Positions 16,516-27,055 of a stretch of DNA of 54,691 bases are shown piece by piece. Below the pieces are notes generated by a model. The model had not been told where the DNA came from and ran no database searches. It saw nothing but the letters and a program-made list of their open reading frames with translations. Source of the DNA: an uncultured Candidatus Melainabacteria bacterium (GTDB lineage: Bacteria; Cyanobacteriota; Vampirovibrionia; Gastranaerophilales; Gastranaerophilaceae); contig CAKVIE010000014.1 in NCBI GenBank assembly GCA_934754505.1, forward strand, positions 1 to 54,691. Direction: 5' to 3'. The position numbers and the translations under genes are program-made. Each line of letters begins with the position of its first letter. The stretch's first letter is position 1.

Positions 16516-17864
16516 TATAATTTTTCCGTTTCGTTTTCATATTTGTTTATAACAGTTAATTTGTATGCCGATTTATAATCGTTTATTTGTGCCAGCTGCA
16601 CGTCTAATTTTTGTTGTAATAAATTAATTTTTTCATTTAAGTACGAATTCCTGTCAATGAGTTTGTTTTCATCAAGTCTGTCAAGCATTGCGATATTTGA
16701 AATAACAAGCTCAAGCATTTTTCTGTTATTAAAAAGCTGCCGTTTGGAAAACTCGGCATCTGCTGTTATTTTTTCAAAACTTGTTTTTAATTCAGAAATT
16801 TTTTGCTCTTTTTCAACCTGTAAACGCAAAATTTCAAGTTTTAACCTATCTCTTTCGCTTTTGTTCTTAAACCCGTCAAAAATCGGCAAGGACGTTGTAA
16901 GTCTGAATTTCAAACCTCTTTGTCCGAAATCTTCCAAAGAATCCTTAAAACTTGATTGGTCAGAACCGTACAAATAATAATTTGTCGAAAAGGAAAATTG
17001 TGGTAAATTCTGCTTTTTAGTAATTAAAAGCTCTCGTTTCTTTTTTTCTATTTCCGCATCGTAAATTTTAAATTCCGGAGATTTTTCTATATCCAAGAAA
17101 TCGTGTTTTTCTACACTTGCCTGAAAAACATTGTCGGCTTCCAAAATACTTTCGTCTTTAAAATCTTCAATTACATCTTCTTGAGAAAAATCTTCCCTTG
17201 CATAATGACTTAAATCTTTTAATGTTTTGATATGTTCATTTTTTAACTTTTCTATGTTATTTTCAAGGTCAACAGTCTTGATATTTTCAGCCAAAACTTT
17301 TGTTTTATCCGTTTGTCCTGAAATATTCAGCCTGTCTTTATTTAAAAATAATTCGTTCTGAATTTTTAAAATTTCTGATTTTACTTCAATCTCTTTTCTT
17401 TCCGAAAGTGCTTTTGCATACAAATCTATTGCATTTAACTCAATATCTCTCAAGGTTTTGTAATATGTCCCGAGTTTTGACTTGTTTTCATTTTTTGCAA
17501 TTTTAAGTTTGTCACCTCTTATTCCGAAATCATAAAGATTGTATGATAATCCGAGAGAAACAGCATTTTGAACAATATCGTGTCCATATATTGCTTCATT
17601 TCCGATATATTCAACTTGTGATGCTTTGTTTCCTAAGTATTTTGAATATTCGTTATATGCATACAGTCCGATTTTGGGATAGTATTCAGACCTTGCTCCT
17701 AAAATTTTTGCTTTCGATATATCAACATCAATTTTAGAAAGTTCAACTTGATATGCGTGTGAAACTATTTGGTCTCTTGTTGTTTCCCAATTAATTGTTT
17801 TTGCTGATACTGTATTTTGTATTAAAAATAATATAAAAAATATAAAAATCTTTTTCATTGCCAT
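16515..17864 (-). CDS. TolC-like outer-membrane channel protein
   Basis: This 449-residue protein has an N-terminal signal peptide (KIFIFFILFLIQNTVSA) and two similar helical halves with coiled coils typical of outer-membrane efflux proteins: GLSYNLYDFGIRGDKLKIAK in the first half and TTSLPIFDGFKNKSERDRLK in the second are the paired beta-strand segments. It supplies the outer-membrane exit duct of the type I system. Its stop overlaps the start of the exporter gene by one base. It follows the giant RTX gene, separated by a hairpin. The exact start (ATG 17864 or the ATG two codons on) is open because no clear ribosome site is visible. Confidence 0.9.
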   Translation of the reverse strand: MAMKKIFIFFILFLIQNTVSAKTINWETTRDQIVSHAYQVELSKIDVDISKAKILGARSEYYPKIGLYAYNEYSKYLGNKASQVEYIGNEAIYGHDIVQNAVSLGLSYNLYDFGIRGDKLKIAKNENKSKLGTYYKTLRDIELNAIDLYAKALSERKEIEVKSEILKIQNELFLNKDRLNISGQTDKTKVLAENIKTVDLENNIEKLKNEHIKTLKDLSHYAREDFSQEDVIEDFKDESILEADNVFQASVEKHDFLDIEKSPEFKIYDAEIEKKKRELLITKKQNLPQFSFSTNYYLYGSDQSSFKDSLEDFGQRGLKFRLTTSLPIFDGFKNKSERDRLKLEILRLQVEKEQKISELKTSFEKITADAEFSKRQLFNNRKMLELVISNIAMLDRLDENKLIDRNSYLNEKINLLQQKLDVQLAQINDYKSAYKLTVINKYENETEKL

Positions 17865-17872
17865 TTGGAGTC

Positions 17873-17909
17873 AGATAAGATGAGCGTTTTTCAACAACTC
17901 ATCTTATCT
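17873..17909 (-). terminator. Hairpin between the giant RTX gene and the TolC-like gene
   Basis: AGATAAGATGAG (17873-17884) pairs perfectly with CTCATCTTATCT (17898-17909) over a 13-base loop. On the minus strand no T-run follows, so it may be a partial terminator or an mRNA-stabilising stem that sets the ratio between substrate and secretion genes. Confidence 0.5.
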
Positions 17910-17931
17910 TTATTTGTAATTGTATTGCCTG

Positions 17932-20900
17932 CTAATTTCCCATAACGAGAAGTAAATCTTCATTTTGGTTTTGAGAATTTGTCATAACAACATCATTATC
18001 AACACCGTATGAATTTATTTCTTGTATTAATTGATTCACATCAAACTCTCCAAGAGCTTCGGTTTCATCAACAATACTTTGTGTCTGACTGTAATTGATT
18101 TCCGTAATCAACGATGAAATATTGGTCAGAATAGAATTATCAGCAAATTTGAATGTTTCAATTTTATATACATCACTTGAGAAGTAATTTTCTATCGTTA
18201 TCTTACCGCTGTCTCCGATTAAGACCTCAAGATTATTACTGTCTGTCGGATGAACAAAACTCAAATCAGCTGCAGAAATGCCTTGTCCGAAATGGATAGT
18301 ATCGGAACCGTTTTCATCATGAATAAAATCATATCCGTCGCCGAGGTTGTAAATGTATGTATCGTCACCGCCTTGATCATCCCAGAAATAATCGTTGCCG
18401 CCTTTGCCCTCAAATGTGTTGTTGCCTGAATTTCCTCCAAACCAGTTATCGAGGTTATTTCCTGTTGCAGAAATATCATCTGTTCCCCATAAATGAGCTT
18501 GTGAAACTCCGTCAGGCAAAACTATACTTTCCACTGAGCCAATTGCTGTTATGTAGTTAGAAATATCTGTAATAACAGTTCCGTCGGCGAGTTCAAATCT
18601 TTCAATTCTTTTATTAGGATTTGTATAGTAATTTTCAATAGTAATTCCTCCTTCGAGGTTATGAAACCAAATACTCAAATTGTCACTTGTTTGCATAAAT
18701 GCAAGATTATCAAGAGTTATACCTGCTCCGAATTTAATGGTGTCAACACCGCCTATATCTGTAATATAGTCTGTGCCGTCTCCGACGTTATAGATATATG
18801 TATCATTTCCACCCTCGGAGTCAATTAATCTATCGTTGCCGGCTTTGCCCTCAAACGTGTTATTACCGCTGTTACCACTAATAGTGTTATTTTTTGAATC
18901 ACCGATTAATGTAATATCAGCAGTTCCTGTAGCTTGAATATCTTGAACAATACTTCCGTCAGCGATTGAGTAATTTTCAGAGGTTTCGATAAAAGCCATA
19001 TATTGGCTAAAATCAGTAATTATGGTATTGTCAGATAGAATAATTTTTTCGATTTTATTTTCATCATTATTAAAATAATCCGAAACTACAATATTTCCCT
19101 CATACCCGTCGAAGTATATATTCAGATTACCATTGTCAATTTTACTCATTCTTAAATTTGAAGTTGTAATACCTGCACCAAAACGGATTGTATCATAACC
19201 TCCTACATCGCAAATGACATCACTACCGTCACCAAGGTTGTAAATGTATGTATCATTACCTCCCGCAGTTTCGTGGAAGTAATCGTTGCCGCCTTTGCCC
19301 TCAAATGTATTGTTGCCTGAATTTCCACCAAGCCAATTATCAAGGCTGTTTCCTGTTGCAGATGTATTTCCGTCGCCCCACAAATGTGCTTGCAAAACAC
19401 CGTCAGGTAATACGATACTTTCATTTGAGCCAATTGCGGTTATATGATTTGTGATATCTGTAATTACCGTTCCGTCTGCAAATTCAAATCTTTCAATTTT
19501 ATTTTCAGGATTTGAAAAATAATTTTCTATAATTATTCCACCATCTCTTTCTTTGAACCACATATTCAAGTTATTTCCGGCTTGCATAAATTCCAAATCT
19601 TCTATGGAAATACCAGCTCCGAATTTAAGTGTATCAATACCTCCGACGTCATTGATAGTATCGTCTCCATCGCCAAGATTGTATATATATGTGTCATTTC
19701 CGCCTTCGGAGTCAATCAATCTATCGTTTCCGCCTTTGCCCTCAAACGTGTTATTACCGCTGTTACCACTAATAGTGTTATTTTTCGAATCACCTGTTAA
19801 TGTAATATCTGCACTTCCTGTTGCATAAATATCTTGCACTGCACTGCCTTCGGTAATTGTATAACTTTCTGATGTTTCAACAGATGAGAAGAACTGGCTA
19901 AAATCAGTAATCACAGTATTATCGGACAAAACAATGCGTTCGATTTTATTTTCATCATTATTAAAATAATCCGAAACTACAATATTTCCCTCATACCCGT
20001 CAAAGTGTATTTCGAGGTTGCCGTTATCTTGTCTGTTCATTCTTATATTTGAAGCTGTTATACCCTCGCCAAATCTGATGGTATCGTTACCGCCAATGTC
20101 GGTAATAAAATCATATCCGTCACCGAGATTGTAAACGTATGTATCGTCACCGCCTTGGTTATCGAATAAATTATCATTGCCTAACCCGCCTGTCATAGTA
20201 TTATTTCCGGCATTTCCCACAATAAAATTATCGTGAGCATTTCCTGTAATGTTAAGGTTTAAATTACCTTGAACATCTGCTCCAATATATTTATCATCAA
20301 GAATTATGTTTTCCGTTTCGGAAACGATTCCATACAAAATATTTGACACATCTGTTATTTCAGTACCATCAGCATATTTAATTTTTTCAATTTTATAATC
20401 GTTTGATTCATCAAAATAGTTATCTATAAAGACTGTTCCGCCCCAGCCGTTTTCGTTTGAAATTCTTATTTCGAGGCTTTTTCCATTTATATAAAATTTT
20501 GTGTCAGATGCTGTTATTCCTTCTTTAAAGACTATTGTATCTTCGCCGTATTTATCATGAAGCCAATTCCAGCCATCACCATAGTTAAAGATATAGGTAT
20601 CATTTCCGCCTTGTTCATCCCAGAACGAATCATTTCCGCCTTTACCTTCAATAGTGTTATTACCGCTGTTTCCGGCAAAATGGTTATCAGCAGAATTACC
20701 AACGACTTCTACATCTTTTTTACCTATTATATTTACACTTTTTATAGAAGAATTTTCATCTAATGTATAATCTTCTTTTACGTATATAGAAGACAAATAC
20801 GGTGTAACATCAGTTATGATTGTTCCGTCGGCAAATTCAATATTTTCAATTTTACGAGCATCGTTTTTGAAATATTTTGAGATACAAATACTTCCCACTT

Positions 20901-23900
20901 TTTGACCATTATTATAAATATTTATATAAAGATCCTTATTTCTGTCCTCAAAGTCAACGGAATCCAAAGAAATACCTGCTCCAAATCTCAATGTATCATT
21001 ACCGCCGACATCAGAAATATTATCATATCCGTCGCCGAGGTTGTAAATGTATGTATCATCACCGCCTTGACGATCTTCTATACTATCGTCACCCAAACCT
21101 GCGTTATAAGTATTATTTCCGGAATTTCCGAAAATCATATCGTTATTTGCCGAACCAATAACAGAAGCATTTGTATTTCCGTCAAGATATGCAGCATTTT
21201 GATTTGAGGATATAGTAATATTTGAGTCGGACAAAATACCGTTTAAACTGTTTGCCAAATCCGTAATCACTGTTCCATCAGCGAATTCAAATCTTTCAAT
21301 TTTTTTATTGTCATCAGCAAAATATCCTTCAATTTGAATAAAAACATTATTTTCATTGGGGAAGTATATTCTTAAATCATCATTACTTTTTATAAATAAA
21401 GTTTTTGACACCTCAATTCCCGTACCGAATTTTATAGTATCATTTCCGCCAATGTCTAAAACATATTTAGTATTTGAATCTCTGTTGTAGATATAGGTAT
21501 CATTACCGCCTTGAGTGTCATAAATTTCATCGACACCGCCTTGAGGATTGTAGGTATTGTTTCCGGAATTTCCATAAATTTTTTCATTACCATAAGAACC
21601 ATTAACAGTGGCATCTTCATTTCCCCATAATTCAACTTCCGGCAAATACATAAAATTATCAGCATATTCTTCGCCTGCAAGTTTACTGATGAGAGAATCG
21701 ATGTCAGACAAAACACTTCCGTTAGCGAATTCAAACTTTTCTATTCGTTTATTACTATCGTTAAAATATCCCTCTATAGAAATACTTCCGTTCATATATT
21801 CTTCTTGAACGTTAACGAAATTAATATATAAATTTCCATTTGTATGTCTAATCAAGAGGAGATTATCTTTTGTTATTCCTTCGCCGAATTTTATTGTATC
21901 AACACCGCCGAAATCGTTTATCGTATCGTGACCGTCACCGAGATTGTAAATATAAGTATCGTCACCGCCTTGATCATCCCAGATATAATCGTTGCCGCCT
22001 TTGCCCTCAAACGTGTTATTGCCCGAATTTCCTCCAAGCCAGTTATTGAGGTTATTTCCAGTTGCAGAAATATCACCTGTTCCCCATAAATGTGCTTGAG
22101 AAACGCCGTCAGGCAAAACTATACTTTCCTCTGAGCCGATAGCTGTTATGTAATTTGAAATATCTGTTATAACAGTTCCGTCAGCAAGTTCAAATCTTTC
22201 GATTTTCTTATCAGGATTTGTAAAATAATTTAGAATAGTAATTCCGCCATCGAGATTATGGAACCAAATATTCAAATTATCACTTGTTTGCATAAATGCA
22301 AGGTTTTCGAGAGTTATACCTTCGCCGAATACAATTTTATCTACACCGCCGATATCATCGATTATATCGTTTCCGTCACCGAGGTTGTAAATATATGTAT
22401 CATTACCGCCTTGATGATCAATAAAGGTATCGTTGCCGCCTTTACCCTCAAATGTATTATTGCCCGAATTTCCATAAATTTTATTATCAGCACTGTTTCC
22501 GACAACTGAAATATTATCGTTTCCAGCCATTCTGACAGTATCAATGATAGAATTTTCTTCCATCGTATAATTTTCAGACGGGGAACAGCAAGTTATTCTA
22601 TCTGATAAATCTGTTAAAACTGTTCCGTCTTTAAAAACGAATCTTTCTATTTTATAATCGTCATTCAAGAAATAGTTATTGATTGTAAGACTTCCTTCCT
22701 GCCAATCATCACGGAAAGAGATGAGCAAATTATTATTAAAACGTTCAAATTTCAACATATCGGCAGTAATGTCAGTTCCGAATTTTATAGTATCGATACC
22801 GCCTAAATCAATTATAACATCGTTGCCGCTTTTCAGATTATAGAGATAAGTATCATTACCGCCTTGAATATCAGTAATTGTATCGTCACCGCCGCTTGCT
22901 GCATAAACATTGTTGCCTGAATTTCCGACAATCACATTATCTTCAAGGTTTCCGAGGACAGAAGCATCTCCATTTCCGGTAAGAGTTGCATTTGTCTGGT
23001 TGGAATCCATTACAATACTGCCATTTTGAATATTTTCGACTTGGCTGTCGAGATATGATGAAATATTATCAATAACCGTACCGTCAGAGAATTTAAACAA
23101 TTCAATTTTGTTATCATCAGATGCGAAATAATTTCCTATTCTTATTGAATTATTTTCGGAACCGTTGAATGTAATAACTAAATCATTATTATCTTGAGTA
23201 AAAATTATATTATCTTTCGTTATACCATTTCCGAAAATAATAGCGTCTAAACCGTCGTTATCATCAATAAAATCATTTCCGTCGCCCAAATTATAGATAT
23301 AACGTTCATTACCGCCGATGCCGTCCCAGTAGCTGTCATTTCCAAGACCGCCGTTAAATGTGTTGTCACCGCTATTTGCCCCAATCCAGTTATCGAGGTT
23401 ATTTCCTGTTGCAGAAATATGATCCCATCCCCACATTGAACCGTTATGAATGTTTTCAGGTAATGTAAAATCGGTATCATAAGTATTTGCATAAAGATAT
23501 TGAGTAACGTCAGTTATTTCCGTACCGTCAGCAAAAACGATTTTTTCAATTTTATTATCATCAGACGTAAAATAATTTTCTATTGTAATTTTGTTGTCAT
23601 AATAACCTTCGATATTGAAAGTTATTTCGAGAGAATTTGTTGCATAATTTCTTGTAAAAGAAATATTTTCTAAAGTTATACCTGCACCGAATTCCAAGGT
23701 ATCAAGTCCGCCGATATCGGAGATTGTGTCGTTTCCGTCACCGAGGTTGAAAATATATGTATCATTTCCGCCGAGTTTGCTTTCGATGTAATCGTCGCCG
23801 CCTTTGCCCTCAAACGTGTTATTACCGCTGTTACCACTAATAGTGTTATTCAAATTGTTACCGATTACGGAAATATCATTTGAGCCAATTAATTTAATCT

Positions 23901-26900
23901 CCTCAAGAGTTTGCCACATTGTGTAATCAGAGGATGCAATATCTTTTTTCAAATAATCTTTGTAATTTGTAATTTCAGTATTATCTGCAAATTTAAAGGT
24001 TGTAGAGCAATCGAGGTCACCGATAATTGTTATGTGTCCGTCAAAATTATCAAATGAAATTTGAAGACCTTCTTCGTTTATTTCAAAGCGGATATTTTCA
24101 AGAGATATACCCTCTCCGAAAACGATAGTATTGTTATTAGAGAAATTTTCTATTTGAGCGTAAGTACCTTGTTGAGAGAAGACGAAGGTATCATTACTAT
24201 TTTTGCCTTCAAGAATTTTATTACTTCCTGATTTGAGGTAAACTTTTGTTTTGTAACCACTTGCTATTTCGACATAATCACCGATTTCAGACATGTTATA
24301 AACAATCGATTCGGAATTATTTCCGACAGTAATTTCATCTTTGTAATGTTTTGAGCCGTCAGCAAATTCAAATATTTCTATTTTGTTGTTGTCATATTTA
24401 TAGTTTTCACCTGTTGTTAAAAACCAGTCTTTTACGGTAATTTGATCGGAAGTATTGTTTATTTTAATAATCATATCATTTCCGACTTGTTCAAAAATCA
24501 AATCGTCCCAAGTAATTCCGTTACCGAAATAGAAAGTATCGACGCCTTGTTTTTCATAAACGATATCTTGCCCGTCTCCGAGGTTAAATATGAAAGTATC
24601 ATCGCCTGTCATACTGTATATGGTGTCGTTACCTTTGTCGCCACGAATAATGTCATTACCGCTGTTTGCATAATTAAAATCATCGGAATGATCAGGATAA
24701 ATCAAATCATCACCATCACCGCCCAAGATAATATCATCACCGTCAGCAGCTTGAATAATATCATTTCCTTCACCGCCGAAGATGGTATCATTTCCGGAGT
24801 GGGAAGCTAAAACGTCATCGCCGTTGCCGCCGTCTAAGATATCATCACCGCTGCAGGCATAGAAATAGTCGGAGCCATCACAGCCGTACATAACATCATC
24901 TCCGGTAAGTCCATGGAAATTACTGTAATAATCATCATCTTCCGCCATGAAAGCATCGTCTGCACCTGTACCCTCGCCTTCTCCGTCAGGGTCAACGTAA
25001 GAAACTTTTCCTATTGAATCAAAAGCCCACTTCAAATCTCTGTCATTATGAGTAAGCTTTGTGTATAGACAATTATCGTCAAAGGGGTCAAAGTAATTTG
25101 AGAAGTTTGCGAGACCGAGACCTTTTAATGTTGTTACAAACTGTATTGCCAAGGCTTTTCCCACTTCGGAATTTTGAGCTATTGCATGTTCAAGTTTTGT
25201 TGTTACAGTATCAAGATTAAACATAAATTGATTTGTTTCGCTATCAAAATGAGGTTCTATTTCTAAAAGATAATTAAACATATGTGTTTGTTGTATTAAA
25301 TTAGCATAAATATTTGTTTTCAACATTTGATACGAGGTTTCAAGAATTTGACCTGCATTTAAATTAGGATTTGCAGGATTTACATTTTCTCCGCCATTTT
25401 CTTCATCGTATGTTGACCAAAAACTTTGTCCCATAAATTTTTCAAGGATTGCTAAATGCTGAGCATCAATATATTTCCCACGACTTCCTGAAACAATATT
25501 TTGTGTATCAGTCCACTTAGCAAGGATTTGTTCAACAAGTTGTTGTCTAACGTTATCATTATTTTCTATTGTAAATTGTTGGACAAGATTTTTGAGTTCA
25601 CCGCTTTCATCTCTTAACATTGCTTGATGCAGAGAATATACTGTACCTCTTCCATTAATATCAGGTAATGCCGATATTTCATCAGTTTCCTCAAGCCAAT
25701 TTACGGCAATACTTTCAGATAATTCTCTATCTAAATAATATGCACCATATTTACCGGTTTCTCCATTTGTCCTTGTAAAACTACCTTCTGCAAAACAAGT
25801 ATTATTGTTTTCATCAATAGAGTTTGTTTCTGTTGTATTTAGATTAATAGATAAAATTCCTGCCTCTGCAAGAGATACAATAGTGCCATCTCCCTTTAAA
25901 ATTTTAAGTTCATTATATGATGAATCATTGCAATCAATAATTCCATCTTCATTGATATCAAATTGAGAAATATTATCCATTGTAATAAGTTCAGAACCAT
26001 TATCTGCTTCATCATTATTATTCATATCTATAATTAAAATTCCTTCGTATTCTCCAATCCAAGCTGAGTTTTCTGCAAAACCATTATTATCATGGTCAAA
26101 GTATACTCCATAATAAATATTAGTTGTTTCAATAATACCGTCACCATCCAGGTCAAAAATTATAGGATCATGTGGAGATGCTTCAGCTCCACCTCCACCA
26201 AAGAATTTACAGCGATAACCATTGTAACTTGCTTCATAAGATACACTTTTTTCGTTTCCACTGGTGCTTTGTATTCCGGTATTATCAATATTATACATTT
26301 GAGGAATGTTAATGGAATTTTGTAATCTGTTTTTTGCTATAACATTTTGTATTTTTTTGATAATAGTACTTCTTGACATAAGAAGACCAAGCATAGAAAA
26401 ACTATTATACTCATCTTGTGTTACCTGTTCATTAGTTGCAATTATTCCTGTTGAATCATCATCTCTGTTTTTTTTCATAACACTTTGAAAAAGAATATCA
26501 ACGAGTTCATCATATGTTATTTCACCATTTGCATATTTTTCTCCATAATCTGCTCCAATTGCATTATTATTCAAATCTTTGTATGTATCCCTTTTGTAAT
26601 TTTCTTGATTTCCAAAATTTACTTTAAACCTTTCATATGGATACGTAAATATTTCTTTATAATCCCCCAGATCTATAGTTCCTTGTTTTCCAATTGTAGC
26701 TGCAAACAAAGCGGGAACAAATGTATGTTGAAATGCATTATAGTGATTATATAAATCAGTTTTAAAATTTTGTCCATCTTGAGCATTAGAATAATGATAA
26801 TCATCTATTTTCATCATTTCATTAAAAATCTTTGTTGCTTTTGCATCATAATAACTTCTCATATTGCCGTTTTCATCAAATAAATCATCACAACTTATAT

Positions 26901-27042
26901 GTATTGACGTGTATTTTTCATTTAACTTTGCTACAAATTTCATTATAGCAATTTTTCGGTATAGATTATATAAAATAGCATATTGAGTTCCCTTTATTAG
27001 AATATTATTATTGCTATTATTGCTTACAATTGTACAAGACAT
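17932..27042 (-). CDS. Giant RTX-type secreted protein, 3036 residues
   Basis: AAGGAG precedes ATG 27042. There is no signal peptide. The N-terminal region (1-700) has Asp-rich calcium-binding segments (FDLDGDGIIETTN, DMNNNDEADNGSEL, about 297-365) and a helical part with SALPDINGRGTVYSLHQAML, known from large RTX proteins. A block of canonical RTX nonapeptides (GGNGDDVL, GGEGNDII, GGDGDDLI) follows at about 700-850. From about 1000 to 2975 come 13 modules of about 150 residues, each with GNSGNNTF, GGNDTYIYNLGDG, then DTIxFGxGI, NYF and FADGT. The C-terminal tail (ending EDLLLVMGN) is the likely uncleaved secretion signal. Large surface adhesin or matrix protein is the most plausible role; no enzymatic domain is visible. 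Confidence 0.92.
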   Translation of the reverse strand: MSCTIVSNNSNNNILIKGTQYAILYNLYRKIAIMKFVAKLNEKYTSIHISCDDLFDENGNMRSYYDAKATKIFNEMMKIDDYHYSNAQDGQNFKTDLYNHYNAFQHTFVPALFAATIGKQGTIDLGDYKEIFTYPYERFKVNFGNQENYKRDTYKDLNNNAIGADYGEKYANGEITYDELVDILFQSVMKKNRDDDSTGIIATNEQVTQDEYNSFSMLGLLMSRSTIIKKIQNVIAKNRLQNSINIPQMYNIDNTGIQSTSGNEKSVSYEASYNGYRCKFFGGGGAEASPHDPIIFDLDGDGIIETTNIYYGVYFDHDNNGFAENSAWIGEYEGILIIDMNNNDEADNGSELITMDNISQFDINEDGIIDCNDSSYNELKILKGDGTIVSLAEAGILSINLNTTETNSIDENNNTCFAEGSFTRTNGETGKYGAYYLDRELSESIAVNWLEETDEISALPDINGRGTVYSLHQAMLRDESGELKNLVQQFTIENNDNVRQQLVEQILAKWTDTQNIVSGSRGKYIDAQHLAILEKFMGQSFWSTYDEENGGENVNPANPNLNAGQILETSYQMLKTNIYANLIQQTHMFNYLLEIEPHFDSETNQFMFNLDTVTTKLEHAIAQNSEVGKALAIQFVTTLKGLGLANFSNYFDPFDDNCLYTKLTHNDRDLKWAFDSIGKVSYVDPDGEGEGTGADDAFMAEDDDYYSNFHGLTGDDVMYGCDGSDYFYACSGDDILDGGNGDDVLASHSGNDTIFGGEGNDIIQAADGDDIILGGDGDDLIYPDHSDDFNYANSGNDIIRGDKGNDTIYSMTGDDTFIFNLGDGQDIVYEKQGVDTFYFGNGITWDDLIFEQVGNDMIIKINNTSDQITVKDWFLTTGENYKYDNNKIEIFEFADGSKHYKDEITVGNNSESIVYNMSEIGDYVEIASGYKTKVYLKSGSNKILEGKNSNDTFVFSQQGTYAQIENFSNNNTIVFGEGISLENIRFEINEEGLQISFDNFDGHITIIGDLDCSTTFKFADNTEITNYKDYLKKDIASSDYTMWQTLEEIKLIGSNDISVIGNNLNNTISGNSGNNTFEGKGGDDYIESKLGGNDTYIFNLGDGNDTISDIGGLDTLEFGAGITLENISFTRNYATNSLEITFNIEGYYDNKITIENYFTSDDNKIEKIVFADGTEITDVTQYLYANTYDTDFTLPENIHNGSMWGWDHISATGNNLDNWIGANSGDNTFNGGLGNDSYWDGIGGNERYIYNLGDGNDFIDDNDGLDAIIFGNGITKDNIIFTQDNNDLVITFNGSENNSIRIGNYFASDDNKIELFKFSDGTVIDNISSYLDSQVENIQNGSIVMDSNQTNATLTGNGDASVLGNLEDNVIVGNSGNNVYAASGGDDTITDIQGGNDTYLYNLKSGNDVIIDLGGIDTIKFGTDITADMLKFERFNNNLLISFRDDWQEGSLTINNYFLNDDYKIERFVFKDGTVLTDLSDRITCCSPSENYTMEENSIIDTVRMAGNDNISVVGNSADNKIYGNSGNNTFEGKGGNDTFIDHQGGNDTYIYNLGDGNDIIDDIGGVDKIVFGEGITLENLAFMQTSDNLNIWFHNLDGGITILNYFTNPDKKIERFELADGTVITDISNYITAIGSEESIVLPDGVSQAHLWGTGDISATGNNLNNWLGGNSGNNTFEGKGGNDYIWDDQGGDDTYIYNLGDGHDTINDFGGVDTIKFGEGITKDNLLLIRHTNGNLYINFVNVQEEYMNGSISIEGYFNDSNKRIEKFEFANGSVLSDIDSLISKLAGEEYADNFMYLPEVELWGNEDATVNGSYGNEKIYGNSGNNTYNPQGGVDEIYDTQGGNDTYIYNRDSNTKYVLDIGGNDTIKFGTGIEVSKTLFIKSNDDLRIYFPNENNVFIQIEGYFADDNKKIERFEFADGTVITDLANSLNGILSDSNITISSNQNAAYLDGNTNASVIGSANNDMIFGNSGNNTYNAGLGDDSIEDRQGGDDTYIYNLGDGYDNISDVGGNDTLRFGAGISLDSVDFEDRNKDLYINIYNNGQKVGSICISKYFKNDARKIENIEFADGTIITDVTPYLSSIYVKEDYTLDENSSIKSVNIIGKKDVEVVGNSADNHFAGNSGNNTIEGKGGNDSFWDEQGGNDTYIFNYGDGWNWLHDKYGEDTIVFKEGITASDTKFYINGKSLEIRISNENGWGGTVFIDNYFDESNDYKIEKIKYADGTEITDVSNILYGIVSETENIILDDKYIGADVQGNLNLNITGNAHDNFIVGNAGNNTMTGGLGNDNLFDNQGGDDTYVYNLGDGYDFITDIGGNDTIRFGEGITASNIRMNRQDNGNLEIHFDGYEGNIVVSDYFNNDENKIERIVLSDNTVITDFSQFFSSVETSESYTITEGSAVQDIYATGSADITLTGDSKNNTISGNSGNNTFEGKGGNDRLIDSEGGNDTYIYNLGDGDDTINDVGGIDTLKFGAGISIEDLEFMQAGNNLNMWFKERDGGIIIENYFSNPENKIERFEFADGTVITDITNHITAIGSNESIVLPDGVLQAHLWGDGNTSATGNSLDNWLGGNSGNNTFEGKGGNDYFHETAGGNDTYIYNLGDGSDVICDVGGYDTIRFGAGITTSNLRMSKIDNGNLNIYFDGYEGNIVVSDYFNNDENKIEKIILSDNTIITDFSQYMAFIETSENYSIADGSIVQDIQATGTADITLIGDSKNNTISGNSGNNTFEGKAGNDRLIDSEGGNDTYIYNVGDGTDYITDIGGVDTIKFGAGITLDNLAFMQTSDNLSIWFHNLEGGITIENYYTNPNKRIERFELADGTVITDISNYITAIGSVESIVLPDGVSQAHLWGTDDISATGNNLDNWFGGNSGNNTFEGKGGNDYFWDDQGGDDTYIYNLGDGYDFIHDENGSDTIHFGQGISAADLSFVHPTDSNNLEVLIGDSGKITIENYFSSDVYKIETFKFADNSILTNISSLITEINYSQTQSIVDETEALGEFDVNQLIQEINSYGVDNDVVMTNSQNQNEDLLLVMGN
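18100..24000 (-). repeat. Thirteen in-frame tandem modules of about 450 bp
   Basis: The motif GNSGNNT or a close variant recurs 13 times with an average spacing near 450 bp. Two module types alternate in places: one with ESIVLPDGVSQAHLWG and one with NADNKIYG/ITLTGDSKNNTI-like starts. Pairs at modules 4-5, 10-11 and 12-13 are the most alike. The DNA CCCTCAAACGTGTTATTACC and its continuation is shared at about 18848, 19740 and 23809, so homogenisation by recombination is recent. Confidence 0.85.
24380..24960 (-). repeat. Canonical RTX calcium-binding nonapeptide block
   Basis: On the minus strand this stretch encodes a run of GGxGxDxUx nonapeptides (DDILDGGNGDDVL, GNDTIFGGEGNDII, DDIILGGDGDDLI), ending in a TFIFNLGDGQDIVYE segment that begins the first RTX-associated beta domain. 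Such repeats fold on binding extracellular calcium. Confidence 0.85.
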
Positions 27043-27055
27043 TTATTACTCCTTC

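Noticed and set aside
18261..24810. Many ORFs of 60-120 codons on both strands inside the giant gene
   Set aside because: They are shadow frames of the repeat modules and repeat with the same period.
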